Assembly (NCBI GenBank): GCA_015680685.1
Contig: MNCI01009468.1
Coordinates: 1 to 45,168, forward strand
DNA from: Gnetum montanum
Lineage: Eukaryota; Streptophyta; Gnetopsida; Gnetales; Gnetaceae
Reading direction: 5' to 3'
Length of the DNA: 45,168 nt
The position numbers and the translations under genes were made by a program. Positions 10,858-22,415 of the stretch are shown in pieces. Each line of letters opens with the position of its first letter. Position 1 is the first letter of the stretch. The notes under the pieces were generated by a model that saw nothing but the letters and a program-made list of their open reading frames with translations, had not been told where the DNA came from and did no database searches.

Positions 10858-11835
10858 CTCTTCTTCCTTCACTAGCTTTCTCTGTCAAAGCCATGGATAT
10901 CCATAATGGCAATGTGAGATCTTTTGAAAACATTTCATGCATAGGGCTTAATATTATGATGACTTCCAAAGTAACCACAGTGAAGCTATATACATCACCT
11001 TTAATAGATATGCTCTGCTTAGTTCCATACATTGTATACATTCCTTAGTAATGCAACTTATCATTATAAGAAAAAAAGAAATTAAAGAATTTTGAAAATG
11101 AAAAAGGAATACCTAGAGCAATATAGCTAGCAAAGACTTCAAGAGAGGAGAATGTTGTTGGGCCATCAAAATGGTCAATAATAAGGTGAGATATTCCAAA
11201 ATCATAGATCTTAATAGTCATATCTTCATAAAACAATGCATTCTCTAGTTTGATGTCACAATGGATCACCTAAAAATCATAATCATGATCCAAATAGGCA
11301 AGTCCTCTAGCTAACTTCGTTAGTACTTTAATTCTTATAGGCCATTTTAAACATTCCAACTAAACATCTTCTCTGTTATGAAGAAGAGAATGAAGATTGT
11401 CATTACTCATTAAATGCATTACTAGGGCTTTTAACTCATTAGACTAGATCATAATAATAATCATTAAAATGTTGTAATGTCTTACTTTCCCCAATGCTTG
11501 ACATTCCTTTTAGAAGCTTTTATTAGTTTCACTATGGTTTACAAAAGAGAAACATTTTACGGCAACAACCATTCTAGAACTTAAGACATCTCTATAGACC
11601 TTTCATATCTTCCTTTTCCTAGGAAGTTTGAACCACTGAAATTGTTTGTGGACCATTGAAGTTCTTCCATAGATATCTTTAATAATTTTTCACTTATACT
11701 TCCAATTTTTCCTCTAGATTTTTTGATCCTTCTAAAAATGAATAAGATGCCCACAACAACTAGCAACAAAAGACCATCTAGAATGTCAAGCTTAATTTTT
11801 AGAATAGTGCTCTTCTTAAAGTGAGAGCTATGTTG
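10858..11835 (-). pseudogene. LRR receptor-like kinase pseudogene (non-RD, Xa21/EFR-like kinase domain)
   Basis: Minus-strand remnant of a plant plasma-membrane receptor kinase. From high to low coordinates it shows a transmembrane stretch (LLLVVVGILFIF, about 11735-11770), a basic juxtamembrane segment, a kinase start with an STNNFSGSNFLGKG motif (about 11615-11660), a decayed N-lobe, a catalytic loop HCDIKLEN (about 11245-11266), a DFG motif in YDFGIS (about 11195), and the C-lobe motif ISIKGDVYSF (about 10980-11010). A likely intron of about 80 bases (GT near 11125, AG near 11047) separates the last two parts. The Cys in place of Arg before the catalytic Asp marks it as a non-RD kinase, a type common among plant immune receptors. 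It has several stops and frameshifts, and element A cuts off its C-terminus. The LRR ectodomain would lie in or beyond the N gap. Confidence 0.85.
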
Positions 11836-11939
11836 CCTTGGAGGAGATATTTGTAAGGTGGATGAAGGAAAATCTACCTTGATTTTTTCTAGATATTTAT
11901 ACCTTACCTTATTATATTTTTATTCATATCTATGTTATA

Positions 11940-12345
11940 NNNNNNNNNNNNNNNNNNNNNNNNNNNNNNNNNNNNNNNNNNNNNNNNNNNNNNNNNNNNN
12001 NNNNNNNNNNNNNNNNNNNNNNNNNNNNNNNNNNNNNNNNNNNNNNNNNNNNNNNNNNNNNNNNNNNNNNNNNNNNNNNNNNNNNNNNNNNNNNNNNNNN
12101 NNNNNNNNNNNNNNNNNNNNNNNNNNNNNNNNNNNNNNNNNNNNNNNNNNNNNNNNNNNNNNNNNNNNNNNNNNNNNNNNNNNNNNNNNNNNNNNNNNNN
12201 NNNNNNNNNNNNNNNNNNNNNNNNNNNNNNNNNNNNNNNNNNNNNNNNNNNNNNNNNNNNNNNNNNNNNNNNNNNNNNNNNNNNNNNNNNNNNNNNNNNN
12301 NNNNNNNNNNNNNNNNNNNNNNNNNNNNNNNNNNNNNNNNNNNNN
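11940..12345. other. Assembly gap, 406 Ns
   Basis: A continuous run of N. The open frames that appear to cross it are artefacts. Receptor-kinase sequence lies on the left (minus strand) and Copia polyprotein sequence on the right (plus strand), so the junction between the kinase gene and the Copia element is hidden here. Confidence 0.99.
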
Positions 12346-14470
12346 AAAGTAATTAACCTCTCCTACTCAAGAGAGAGAGATTTACATGTTATCTCATCTT
12401 CTAATAATGCGGATAAATATTCATGGTATGTGGACTTAGGTACGTCTCATCACTACACTCCACATGTTGATTGGTTTAGTGAGTATACATCATTTGATCT
12501 CAAAATGGTAAAGTTGGGTAACGATGATTTATAAAAAGTTATAGGTTATGAAAAGGTTAGGATTTTTTTAAAAAAATGATGTAGTTAAATGGAGTAGTAG
12601 AGCACTTCAAATGAACATTGATGAAACGTTCCAAATGTATGCTTAGTGAATCTAATCTTGACAAACATTTCTAGGATGAAGTAGTAATGATTGCATGTTA
12701 TCATATTAATAGATCTCCTTCATCAGCTCTTGATGGAAAAATTCCAAAGGAAGTTTGGAGTGGTAGGCCCATTAATTTAAACTATTTGAAGATTACTACT
12801 AGTGAAGCCTATGTAAATGTTCAAAAATCTAATAAGTCCAAGCTAGACTCTAATTCTATCAAATTTATTTTTCTTGGCTATGGACATGATGTCAAATCTT
12901 ATAAGCTGTATAACCCATAAACTAAAAGGGTTATTTATAGTCGAGATATCATCTTTAGAGAAAAATATGGATCTATGAAGGAGGAATTTTCAAATAGTAA
13001 AACTCCTTCAAATGATGTAACTCCTATGTATGCTCTTGTTGAAATTAATAATGAAATTTCTAAGGGTCATCCTTCCTCATTTTGGAATATTTCCCCTAGT
13101 GAATAGGATGGTGATAGCATGATAGATGAAGATACACCACATGAAGAGGGAGAATATACTTTAAGTGAATAACAAAGTGAATAGGATCATTTAAGATGTC
13201 AAAACATATATGAAGATTACCTTCACATTTAGAAGAATATGTCCTATTTAATGAAAATAATGAGCCATCAACATATGATCAAGCATGTTTGTCTATGCAA
13301 AATGCAAAGTGGAAACATGTAATGGATGCTAAAATTTCATCAATTCACAAAAATAAAACTTAGAAATTAAGTGAGCTTACCTCAGAGAGAAAACCCATTG
13401 GAAATAAATGGGTGTACAAAATAAAATTTGGCAATCAATACAAAGCACAACTTGTAGCTAAAGGATTTTCTTAGAGAAAGGTGATTGATTATGATGAAAT
13501 CTTCTCTTCAATAGTAAAATTAACATCCATAAGATCACTGTTGGCTATCATAGTTATTTATCATCTTGAACTTGAACAAATGGATGTGAAAACAACATTC
13601 CTCAATGGTCATCTTGAGGAAGAAATATATATGCTTCAACCTAAAGAATATGAAGTTAAAGGAAAAGAGCATATGGTATGTTGATTATTAAAATCACCAT
13701 ATGGGCTCAAACAAGCACCAAGGATGTGCAATAAAAAATTTAATTATCACATGATAAATTTTAGCTTCATTAGAAGTGTTGAAGACTACTATATGTATGT
13801 TAAAAATACAAGTGAGAAATATGTTACCTTACTACTATATGTTGATGACATGTTAATAGCAAGTAATAACCTACATGATATTTAGGAATTAAAACTTCAT
13901 TTATCTTCTCAATTTGAGATGAAGGATCTTGGTGCTACACAAAAAGTTTTGGGCATGAAAATTAAAAGGGATAGGGCTAATAAAAAGCTTTGTTTTGGAC
14001 AATCTACATATGTTGAAAATATTTTAAAAAGATTTAATATTCATGATTGCAAGCCTATGACTACACCTTGTGAAACCAATATTAAACTTTTAGTTGAACA
14101 ATGCCCAAATATAAATGAAGAAAAATAGCTCATGGTTAAAATTCCATATGCTAGTGGTATTCGTAGCTTAATGTATGCAATGGTCTCTACAAGACTTGGT
14201 ATTTGCTTACATTATTGGAAAACTTAGCAAGTATATATTTAATCTAGGGAAACAACACTGGATTGTAGTAAACTGAGTCTTCTAATATCTTTATGGTACT
14301 TCAAATTATGGGATCTATTGTAAAAATGATTCCAAAGGACTTCATGTCTTTGTTGATGTAGATTATGGTGGTGATATTGATAGTAGAAAATCTACTAGTG
14401 GATATGTGTTTAATCTTTTTGGTGGTGTTGTTTCTTAGAAAAGTCAAAAATAATCTTGTGTTGCTTAGTA
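12346..14470 (+). mobile_element. Ty1/Copia retrotransposon pol remnant
   Basis: Plus-strand Copia polyprotein in domain order. The protease region has WYVDLGTSHHYTPH (about 12425-12470), where the usual DSGAS has become DLGTS. Most of the integrase is deleted, leaving a C-terminal part at 12600-12990 with the FLGYGHDVKSYKLYNP segment. Reverse transcriptase spans 13230-14130, with FLNGHLEEEIYM, SPYGLKQAP and an intact YVDD catalytic motif at 13838-13849. RNase H remains at 14270-14460 with DSRKSTSGYVF. Stops and at least one frameshift break it into short frames. No LTR is recognisable on the right, and the left end is in the gap. It is too decayed to be active. Confidence 0.9.
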
Positions 14471-15109
14471 TTCAATCTTGTGTTGTGACCATACAATCAA
14501 TCTAATGTAGTTTTATTAATTTTCATGGTAACAAATATATGTGGGTTCTTGCATAACAAGTAAGAAATTTCTCAATTAATTTCTAGATTTCTTTAACTTT
14601 TATAGAATAATCTTGAAGTTTAGATCTCCAAAACTTCATTGTATCTTTTCAAAGTTATTCTTAAGATATTTAATAATTGAAATTATATAACAATCCATTA
14701 TCGATAGATATTTAATAAAATTATCATATCAGTAATATTATTTCCTATCAAAAATGTTGTTCATTTAATTTTAATTTTTGCTTGTTTATTGAAAAGATCA
14801 TTGAAACTTTAAATAATTATAGGTATGTCAAAATTTCAATTTTCAAGGTTATTTTAAGTTTTTCCATGTACGAGGGATGCATGTCACCTTGCTATCATTA
14901 TCAATGATACCACTTGCAACAACATTATGACAAATGTATCGTTAAAGTGATTCACCTTTAATTCCACATGGGAGACAACATAGACTTACAATAAGAAGAA
15001 GAAGCTATGAGCAATACCCTTTGGGGGATGACATAATAGACTTCCATATCTATGTTCACTTTAAAAATCTTGCATACAAATGCTTAGAGAAAGTGAAACT
15101 ATAGCAAAG

Positions 15110-15220
15110 TTTCAAAAATTCCACACAACATAGACTTTCAAATACATGTTTTAAATTTTGAAAATTTCAACAATTCCACATGGCATAGACTTTCAAATAC
15201 ATGTTTTAAGTTATGAAAAT
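15110..15220. repeat. Tandem repeat, 2 x 55 bp
   Basis: Two adjacent units start TTTCAAAAATTCC (15110) and TTTCAACAATTCC (15165). Both contain the phrase CATAGACTTTCAAATACATG. Related CATAGACTT phrases near 14970 and 15285 suggest older, more diverged copies on either side. Confidence 0.75.
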
Positions 15221-15322
15221 CTTCCATTTAGAGAATATGAAATCTACAACAAAGTAACATTTCTCCATTGGAGTGATTGAGATGGCATAGACTTTAATAG
15301 AATACGATAAAGAATGTTACTA

Positions 15323-15339
15323 CTAGGCATTGAACCTAG
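15323..15339 (-). other. tRNA-like T-arm, possible SINE head
   Basis: On the minus strand this reads a perfect 5-bp stem with a 7-base loop, CTAGG-TTCAATG-CCTAG, and contains GGTTCAATGCC. That is the Pol III B-box consensus GGTTCGANNCC with one change at its CpG. No complete tRNA cloverleaf could be folded by eye and no clear A-box was found, so a decayed tRNA-derived SINE is more likely than a tRNA gene. Confidence 0.3.
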
Positions 15340-15747
15340 TACCAATGATTTGTGACCATGACCATAATAATTAGGCAATGGTGACCATCCTTTGTGAATA
15401 TTTAAAAATTGCATTTGCTAAAAATGGAAAACCTTTTTAAAAATTTTATTTAATAAATTACCTTAAAAGTAAGAAAAATTAATATTCTAAAATCATCAAT
15501 TCTATATTTCTAGGCACAAAATACAAATTCTATTTTAAATTTTTTTATTATATATGATTAATTAAGAACAATAAACAATTAGGCTTTTGAAAATCCATGA
15601 GGTTCTTAGAGAAGTGAATGTGGCATTGCGAATTAAAGAGTCACAAGTGTTTATAAGAAACAAGGTAAGAAAGTAATTAAAAATCTTAAAATTGAACCTT
15701 TGAATTAAGGTTTCTATGCTAAGACTATTACCACTAACTTTGATACC

Positions 15748-16241
15748 TTATCATCATTATCATCATCATCGTAGCCTTGTCATAGCAAAATGGAGTCCAC
15801 TACATGAGTTCTTTTTCACCATTCACCTCTATTAAGAGTTAGATATTTTTTTATTTATAGTTTATTCAAATCATCTTTGATCATTTTTTCCATATTTTCT
15901 TTGGTCTTCCTTTCAGTAGCTTTCTTGAAACAGTGATATAGCAGTCATTGCTTATAGGCTCATTGTCTAATCTTCTTTGCACATGTCCAAACCATTTAAC
16001 CCACTATTCTTGTAGCTTATTTGAAATAGAGTCTACTCCAAGTCTTTCTTTGATGTTTTATTACATAGTTTATCTCTTCTAGTAATATTTAGCATCCATC
16101 TATTGAAGAATTCGTAGTTCCGCCACATTGTTCTATTGTTCATGCCTCTTTTGTACTATCTAACATTCAACACTATATAAGATAGTAAGCTTAATTATTG
16201 TCTCAAAAAATGTCCTTTTTAATTTTATTAGTATTCATTTA
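15748..16241 (-). pseudogene. RTE-type LINE, 3' end of the reverse-transcriptase ORF
   Basis: Minus-strand translation in two frames gives hallmark C-terminal motifs of plant RTE-type non-LTR retrotransposons. These are LYSVEC-IVQKRHEQ (usually LYGAECW...), VAELRILQ (usually VAEMRMLRW), WVKWFGHVQRR near 15990, and a GRPKK segment near 15905. The ORF ends in a run of Asp codons (GAT repeats at about 15750-15773), which also serves as the simple-repeat tail. Stops and frameshifts are frequent. Element C inserted at 16241; weak similarity just beyond 29454 suggests the LINE continues there. Confidence 0.75.
16237..16241. repeat. Target site duplication of element C, left copy
   Basis: ATTTA directly precedes the LTR start TGATGAG. 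The identical ATTTA occurs at 29450-29454, directly after the other LTR end. Confidence 0.85.
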
Positions 16242-17129
16242 TGATGAGTGGCAAGTATACCCTATGCCTAACCATACAAATCACTAAGCATTCATGCATG
16301 ATCCAGTCAAATTTCATGGACTTATAGCCTTCTAAGTACACTTGTCTCTAGGAAGTAACACTAACTATAGCAATTGTTGCCTTACCAATTATATTTGTCA
16401 AATGCAAAGGTATGGTTAAGTGCAACTAAGGCATATGATTTTTATCATTTTTTATATTTTATGTTCTAAGTCGCCTAAGAATAAAGAGTAATGAATAAAG
16501 ATATTTGATTGCTAATGTAATCTAATAACTAGCTAACACTTAACTAATCCTATCATAAGAACCTATTCCCACATGTTGTACACATTCTAAATGCATTTAA
16601 CACTACTATATTATCAAATTTTAAGCATTAATAGGATTACCAAGCATGACACATATGCTCAAAGCAGTTGTACTTATGTGCTTAACTAATCACTATTTAA
16701 TCTATCTTAATGTAGCTTAATTTAGGTTAACTTAATTACTTTAATTAATAAATTATTAAAGGAGATTGCTTAAAATATTAAATGCATAAAGGAAATAATT
16801 AATCTATTTCAAAGTGCTTCAAGGTTTATCAGAAAGCTTGTCGTTATTACTGCACACATTGTAGTGCTTAGGTACAATAGTGCTCAAATAAAGATTCATG
16901 CACTTTTTAACTCCTACTATGGGCACTTAGAACAATATTCTAACTTGAAAGTGGAAAAACTACTAGAGCTTTACTACAACTATGAGACTTATTCCATAAA
17001 TTTGGTTGGTGAGCATGTATTTATAGGAAAAACAAGGAGCCCCATCAATGGGATCATGTCAATCACATCTCATTAACAGGGTCATGTCAATGACATCCCC
17101 TCAACATAGCCAACCAAGATGCTTCATGA
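16242..17129 (-). repeat. Element C 3' LTR
   Basis: Starts TGATGAGTGG and ends TTCATGA on the plus strand, where the other LTR ends TTTATCA. A minus-strand TATA-type box is at 17018-17025. Between it and the LTR start (element sense) are two units of a roughly 28-bp repeat built on CATCAATGGGATCATGTCAA (17042-17100), in the position where elements A, B and E carry GATATC-type modules. Confidence 0.9.
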
Positions 17130-17139
17130 TATGCCCACG
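17130..17139 (-). promoter_or_regulatory. Element C polypurine tract (decayed)
   Basis: On the minus strand this reads CGTGGGCATA just before the 3' LTR start. It occupies the same place as the cleaner purine tracts of elements A and B and appears to be a mutated version of them. Confidence 0.5.
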
Positions 17140-17339
17140 ATTGAATGAAAATTCATCCTCATGTTCTTTAAAAAATTTGGAAAGGTATGGGATTACTAAC
17201 ATACAAAACAAACACACAAAGTATGCAACAAAAGTAAGTGCCCAGAGTGTACAATTTTACAAGGATTACAAATTTTGGTGTTCAAGACAACAAAAATAAA
17301 CACTAGGAAAAAATTGATAAATACAATTCTTCAAATGAT

Positions 17340-20230
17340 GTGAAGATGTTGGAGAAGATTAAAAATTCTAAGGATGTGGAGGCTCCAACGGCTTCGAAGG
17401 ACCTTCTTTTGTTTTAGGTGCACATGGTGATTAAGGTGTTTGTGGTTGTTTTTGTGGCAGTTGTAACTTTTGGTGGAAGATAAAAGGTGCCTAATAGTGC
17501 CTTCATATTCTCCTCCTTTCCCCTGAGATTGTTCATGGTTCACATAGCATCTCGAATGTGTGCTAGAGTGGGAACATTCCAAGGATAGGGCATTGTCAAC
17601 AACAACTTCTTCATGTTGACAAACTAGGTACTAAAAAGTTTTTTGTTCAACATTAAACACCTTGATTGCATTCTAAAACTAATGGTAGTTGATCATCCTC
17701 TTGGCTAGGTTCTTAGCAATTGATCATTGATCCATGAACTTTTCCTTGAGAACCTTAAGTTTGGTGTTGGCAATCTTAAGCTTTTACTTGGTGTCCTTAT
17801 GATGCTTGAACATTGCTTCTTACAATAAGTATGAACTGGTCCCTTGTTTCTCCAATTCAAACTATGACCTTCTGATAGTTATCATTGCCAAATTTTCATA
17901 ATAGTGATTAGCATTCTCTATGTACTCTATCATCTCCTCAATCTACAGCTCTTTCATGTTAATCTTTGTCTTATTGTAGTCGTTAAGCATATCAAAGATT
18001 GCTTGCCAAACATCACCTCCTTTCTTGAACTATTGGAAGTATTCATTAACTATTTTCTTCATCATCTAGATGTGTTTCTCATTGATTTCTTTCTATAAAT
18101 TGACCTAAACTCTGTAGTGATTTTTGACTCTCTCAAATTTGAGAGCCTCATTTTTCTAGGCAGCTTTTTATATCATAGATTTTTGGCGAAGGGCTCAAAC
18201 TTCCTCCATGGAGAGATTTCAATTTTCTACTACCAATCTCATTAGTTCATTGTTTACTCTAGCTAGCTACTCCTGTTGTTAATAAATAAAATCTTTCATC
18301 TATTTCTTCTACACATCAACATTATGTGGGTGATGATTTTTTGTGGTCAACATTGCATTCTCATGGTGCATCTAGAACAAGTCTTTATGAATGGTGTACA
18401 TTTTGGCATTGGCCCTGGATTGGTTAAATATGGTAATCTCCTTCTTGTTTTCAACTATTTTAAGCTTATTTTCAAGGTACTTGAAGGCTTCATCCCTTGT
18501 CAATGTAAGGTTAAGAAACATGGGATCAATAAGATGGCCTCTTAATTCAACAACCTCCATAGCCAAACATTGGTTTTGTGCTTGGGCTATTTCAAGTTGT
18601 CCCTCCAATATAATGCACTTTCCCCTTAGTTCTAGTAACTTTGACTGGGTTATAGTGATTGTATCTAGAAGGTCAAAGACATCTNGCTTTGACTGGGTTA
18701 TAGTGATTGTATCTAGAAGGTCAAAGACATCTAGAATTAGTTGCCCAGTTCTCACCAGTCGATCCAACAACTCCTCACACTAGGTTGCACTTAATCTACT
18801 GTTAAGTATTCCTACACATGTATGCACATATCTGAGTGCATAAATGTATGGTATAGATGCTATATATGCTTTTAATGCCTCTAAAATTTTATCAAAAACT
18901 ACCTCTACTACTTTATCCTACCCATGATGTTTCATCACCAAGATAATTTCTCCCTTGACTTCCTCCAAATGCATTGAAAAAGTAGCAATGTTCCCAAAGA
19001 TTTCTGAGAGTTTCTATTGCTAAGAGAGACATACCATTACTACTCAAGCATTAGGATTTTATCTTTTAGATAGCTACATTCTTTGGGTTAAGAAAATTGG
19101 TCCACTTCCCTCCATCTAGCTGATTGTTCAAGCCACTTCATTAAGGTGACTCATCGTTGGGCAATACACAGATAGATCATTTCCAATTATTCCTGCTCAC
19201 TATTTTTGCTCTTGCAAGAGCTACTATCTGAAATCGTGCATGTGATCAAAGGGTAGCATAGGCCTTCAAAGCTATTTCATGAGTGGGTAGTGGAGGTGGT
19301 GGTTGTTTCTCCTCTTCTTGGATGATCTCCTCTTCTGGGATGATCTTGGTAGGCACCTTATCCTTCATCATCTCCACCTAAGAAGCAAAGAGAACATGTT
19401 AGATAGTGTCATTTCTATAGTGGGTTATGGATCCCCTCTTGTGTAATTTTTGGATGAGGCATGAGAAGGGAAGTTCCTTTCTTCCATGTTCATTTTCTTT
19501 AAATTGCTTTTCTATCTCATGATAGATAAGTTGTGGAAGGTTGACCAAGAATCTACCACTTAGAGTGGTAGATGCATGAGCAGAGAAGGCTATGATCTTG
19601 CTTGGCCTCACTGTTGGATTGAGGTAAAAGGCTACAATCTTGAAATATGTGTGTTTCACCATAGTGAGTGCATCAAACTCCTTATGATTAGCTTTGTAAC
19701 ACTACTGCATCCATTCCTTCTTGACAGCAGGATCTACCTGCATGGGGATTTCAGTAAGGTTTCCCTAGTTTTTGGTAACCCAAGAGCATCTACAATAACT
19801 TTCACCAACTAGGACACTAAGATGTCCATGATTTTGACCATTGAACTAGCTTACTGATATTCTAGAATAGATATATCTCTCCCATGTACCACTTCATAGT
19901 GGAAGTGATTGTGGGCCACATGAGAGAGTTTTGTAGTTAAGTTTTAACATTTGGAGGTTAAAAATCTAAGAAACATCCAAAGTTCAATTCTTGAAGCACA
20001 TATTTGTAGACCTCCTTGTTCACAATCTTCTTGAGGTAGGCTTCTATCAAGGTAACCTTAAGGTTTGGTCTAGGTTCTAGTGCCTTATCTTAGTGAGACT
20101 ATTTTGTTGTAGTAGCTTCTTTAAGAATCTATCAGACAGATTCCACTTCAAGCTCCTTCCAAAAAGGTTCTATGGCATGGATCTCTACTTATTCATGACA
20201 CTATTCTTGGCCCCTTCCTATTCATGGATG
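17340..20230 (-). pseudogene. ORF3 of element C (extra 3' ORF, coiled-coil protein)
   Basis: A decayed minus-strand ORF of about 2.9 kb downstream of pol. The N-terminal third (about 19400-19810) holds a region with NPTVRPSKIIAFSAHAS, LSGRFLVNLPQLIYHEIEKQ and LPFSCLIQKLHKRG, resembling the plant transposon-associated domain found in env-position ORFs of Athila-like elements. A Glu- and Pro-rich linker follows (near 19280-19340). The remainder (about 19000-17340) is rich in Leu, Glu, Lys and Gln in heptad-like spacing and is probably coiled coil. No transmembrane segment or signal peptide is evident, so calling it env would rest on position only. Elements A and B lack it. Confidence 0.7.
18639..18732. 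repeat. 46-bp exact duplication around a single N
   Basis: Bases 18639-18684 and 18687-18732 are identical and are separated by N and G (period 48). Identity is striking in an element otherwise full of substitutions. It could be a recent in-frame duplication of 16 codons in ORF3 or, more likely, two overlapping contig ends that were not merged. Confidence 0.8.
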
Positions 20231-22415
20231 TTTATCCCTTGGTTGTGATGGTCCTCCTTCTTATGCATGCTTTTCCTTAAGTGACATCTATGGTCACAAC
20301 ATAACCAAGGATTAACATTCATTCTGTAACTTATAACATTTAAGTACCTTTCTCATTGGGTAGCTACACTTAGGCTAAGTCTAGACCATGGAAGATTGAT
20401 TATTGTATCATTATTTTGATGATTTTAAACTTAGAATGTTATCGAAGCTTGTTGGAAAGGTTTAACTCTCATAATTTCATGTTTTAATTATTGATTTCTT
20501 GTTAAACCTTTGTGGGACCTAGAAATTTTTCCAAAACTTTTTCATCAAAAACTTATAGTTTATGGTCCCCAAAACAAAGAGCCTATATTAGGTAGCTATA
20601 GGGTTGAAGAATGAAGAGAGTTAGACCAATGGTTAGGAAGATATGGGTCTTGGAATATTTTGGGCTTTGAAAAATTCAAAAATTCCCCTCTCGTTTATGA
20701 GAAAATGTGAAAAATTACTAAGTATTCACACCTATTTATAGGTGAGTGGACCCCTAACTTGTTAGGATCCCATATATGGGATCCTATTTATGCATGGGCT
20801 CCGTTGATGGGTAACCATCTACGAAGCCTATTCCCAAAATTGTCCACTTTGAATATCTTGAAAAGTACAAAGAGTTTTCTTATGAAATTAGTGTCTATAG
20901 AGAGCTAGAAAAGTGATGAACATGATGAAATTATATACGAGGACCTAGAAATTCATAAAATTAGAGAAGTTGATTGGAGAATGAAATTTTGAAGAAAAAT
21001 GCCTTAAGGAGCACATAGTTTGGTGCATCGATGGGGTGCATGAAAGATTTAATTGTCAAAATGCCTAAAGATAGGGAACTTAACTAATCCAACCAAGAGA
21101 TATGCAAGTGGGCCCTTCCCATAGTAGGCTCATGCCATTTTTTCCCTCCCATAACCTCAAGGAGTCCATTGGCCCCACAATTGATTAATGGTTATGAAAA
21201 GTTAAGGACCAAATCTAAAAGAATCTACCTAAGAATTTTGACACATCAAATTATGACATCAAACAAAACATGAAAACTAGCAATGAAGTGAATTATGAAA
21301 ATAATTGATGGATTAGAGAGAATATGGAATGAGGTTCCTAATCATGGCCACATGAAGTCCCTTGTGGATCTTATTGTTAATTGACCTGATAAAGTCCATC
21401 CATAGTCTAGATTAAAACCAACCACTTTTAGTGACTTCACATCACCACTCTAAGACTAGACCATCCTCTTAAGACATAAGAAGGCTCTAATAGATTAATC
21501 ACCATTCCTTATTAGAGAAGAAAAGAGAATCAAGAAGTGAGAAAAGGCCTTAGTTAGAGGGAACCTTTAGGCATGGGTAACATGTCCTTCTAATCCCATA
21601 ACGAATGCTTATAGCCCATTATTTTGTCTAAGGGGTATGATTTTAATTTCCATCTAGTGTTTTTTTGGATTTTATGTTTTAATGAATTTTTTGAATGAGA
21701 ACCACATCATGTAAATACTTATTAGATTCATATTATTAGTCAACATGAAACAATAAGAAATCCATGAAAACAAAATTGCACTCAAGTAAGTAGAGAGGTA
21801 CATAGTGTATTGAGTCCCCTTGAAGTCACACCATTTGTAACCCTTTGAATCTTTTCCAAGGTTGGAAACTACCAAGGTCACAGGTTCATTAGAGTTTCAT
21901 TAAGAAAAAGGGACCTCATACATTCAAAACTAGAAAGACCTTAGAGTTTGTGAATGGATGGATGACATTGACTCATTGCATATTCTAGGAAAAAGAAACT
22001 TTTTCTTAGTCATTAGTCATCGAAATTCAAAAATAAAACCCAGACATTAGCAATCAAAAATATTAAGTACAAGTTACCATTAGCAAAATACTACAACATC
22101 ACTATGTTCTATTGGAAACAAAGCACTTTATTAGAACACAAGAAGAAAAATCTATACCAAAATAAAGTAAAAACTAAAAGATATTGTAAAATATTTAAGA
22201 AAGTTAACACATACTAATGATGTTGTAAAAAAATTTGGAAAGATAACAAAGCATAAAACAAAAAGGTATAAAAATAAAGAAAGTGTAAAAAAAAAAAGTA
22301 GAAAAACTAAAGATCCACTTATGTGATTAGCATGAATGGCCATCTCCACCATGACTAAGTTGAAAGGAGGAGATCTAAATGATTAAGTGAGGCTATTCAT
22401 TCAATGAGCTATTGC
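20231..22415 (-). mobile_element. Element C non-coding region between pol and ORF3
   Basis: No coding frame with a recognisable domain. It aligns in segments with element B 2640-4530 and element A 568-1547, so it is a conserved family component rather than random filler. It has an A-rich tract at about 22160-22310 and the single-copy counterpart (about 21625-21720) of the 80-bp unit that is tripled in element B. Its conservation alongside loss of ORF3 in A and B suggests a role in the RNA, such as ORF3 expression or packaging, but that is inference. Confidence 0.5.

Larger units (their letters stand above)
14471..15747. other. AT-rich DNA with no gene seen
   Basis: No coding frame with a recognisable domain. 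It holds a two-copy 55-bp tandem repeat (15110-15220), further loose copies of a CATAGACTT phrase near 14970 and 15285, and a tRNA-like T-arm at 15323-15339 on the minus strand. The rest is AT-rich sequence of unknown origin. Confidence 0.6.

Noticed and set aside
11858-12534. Two long plus-strand frames crossing the N gap
   Set aside because: They are open only because N codons contain no stops. Only the part after 12346 is real Copia sequence.
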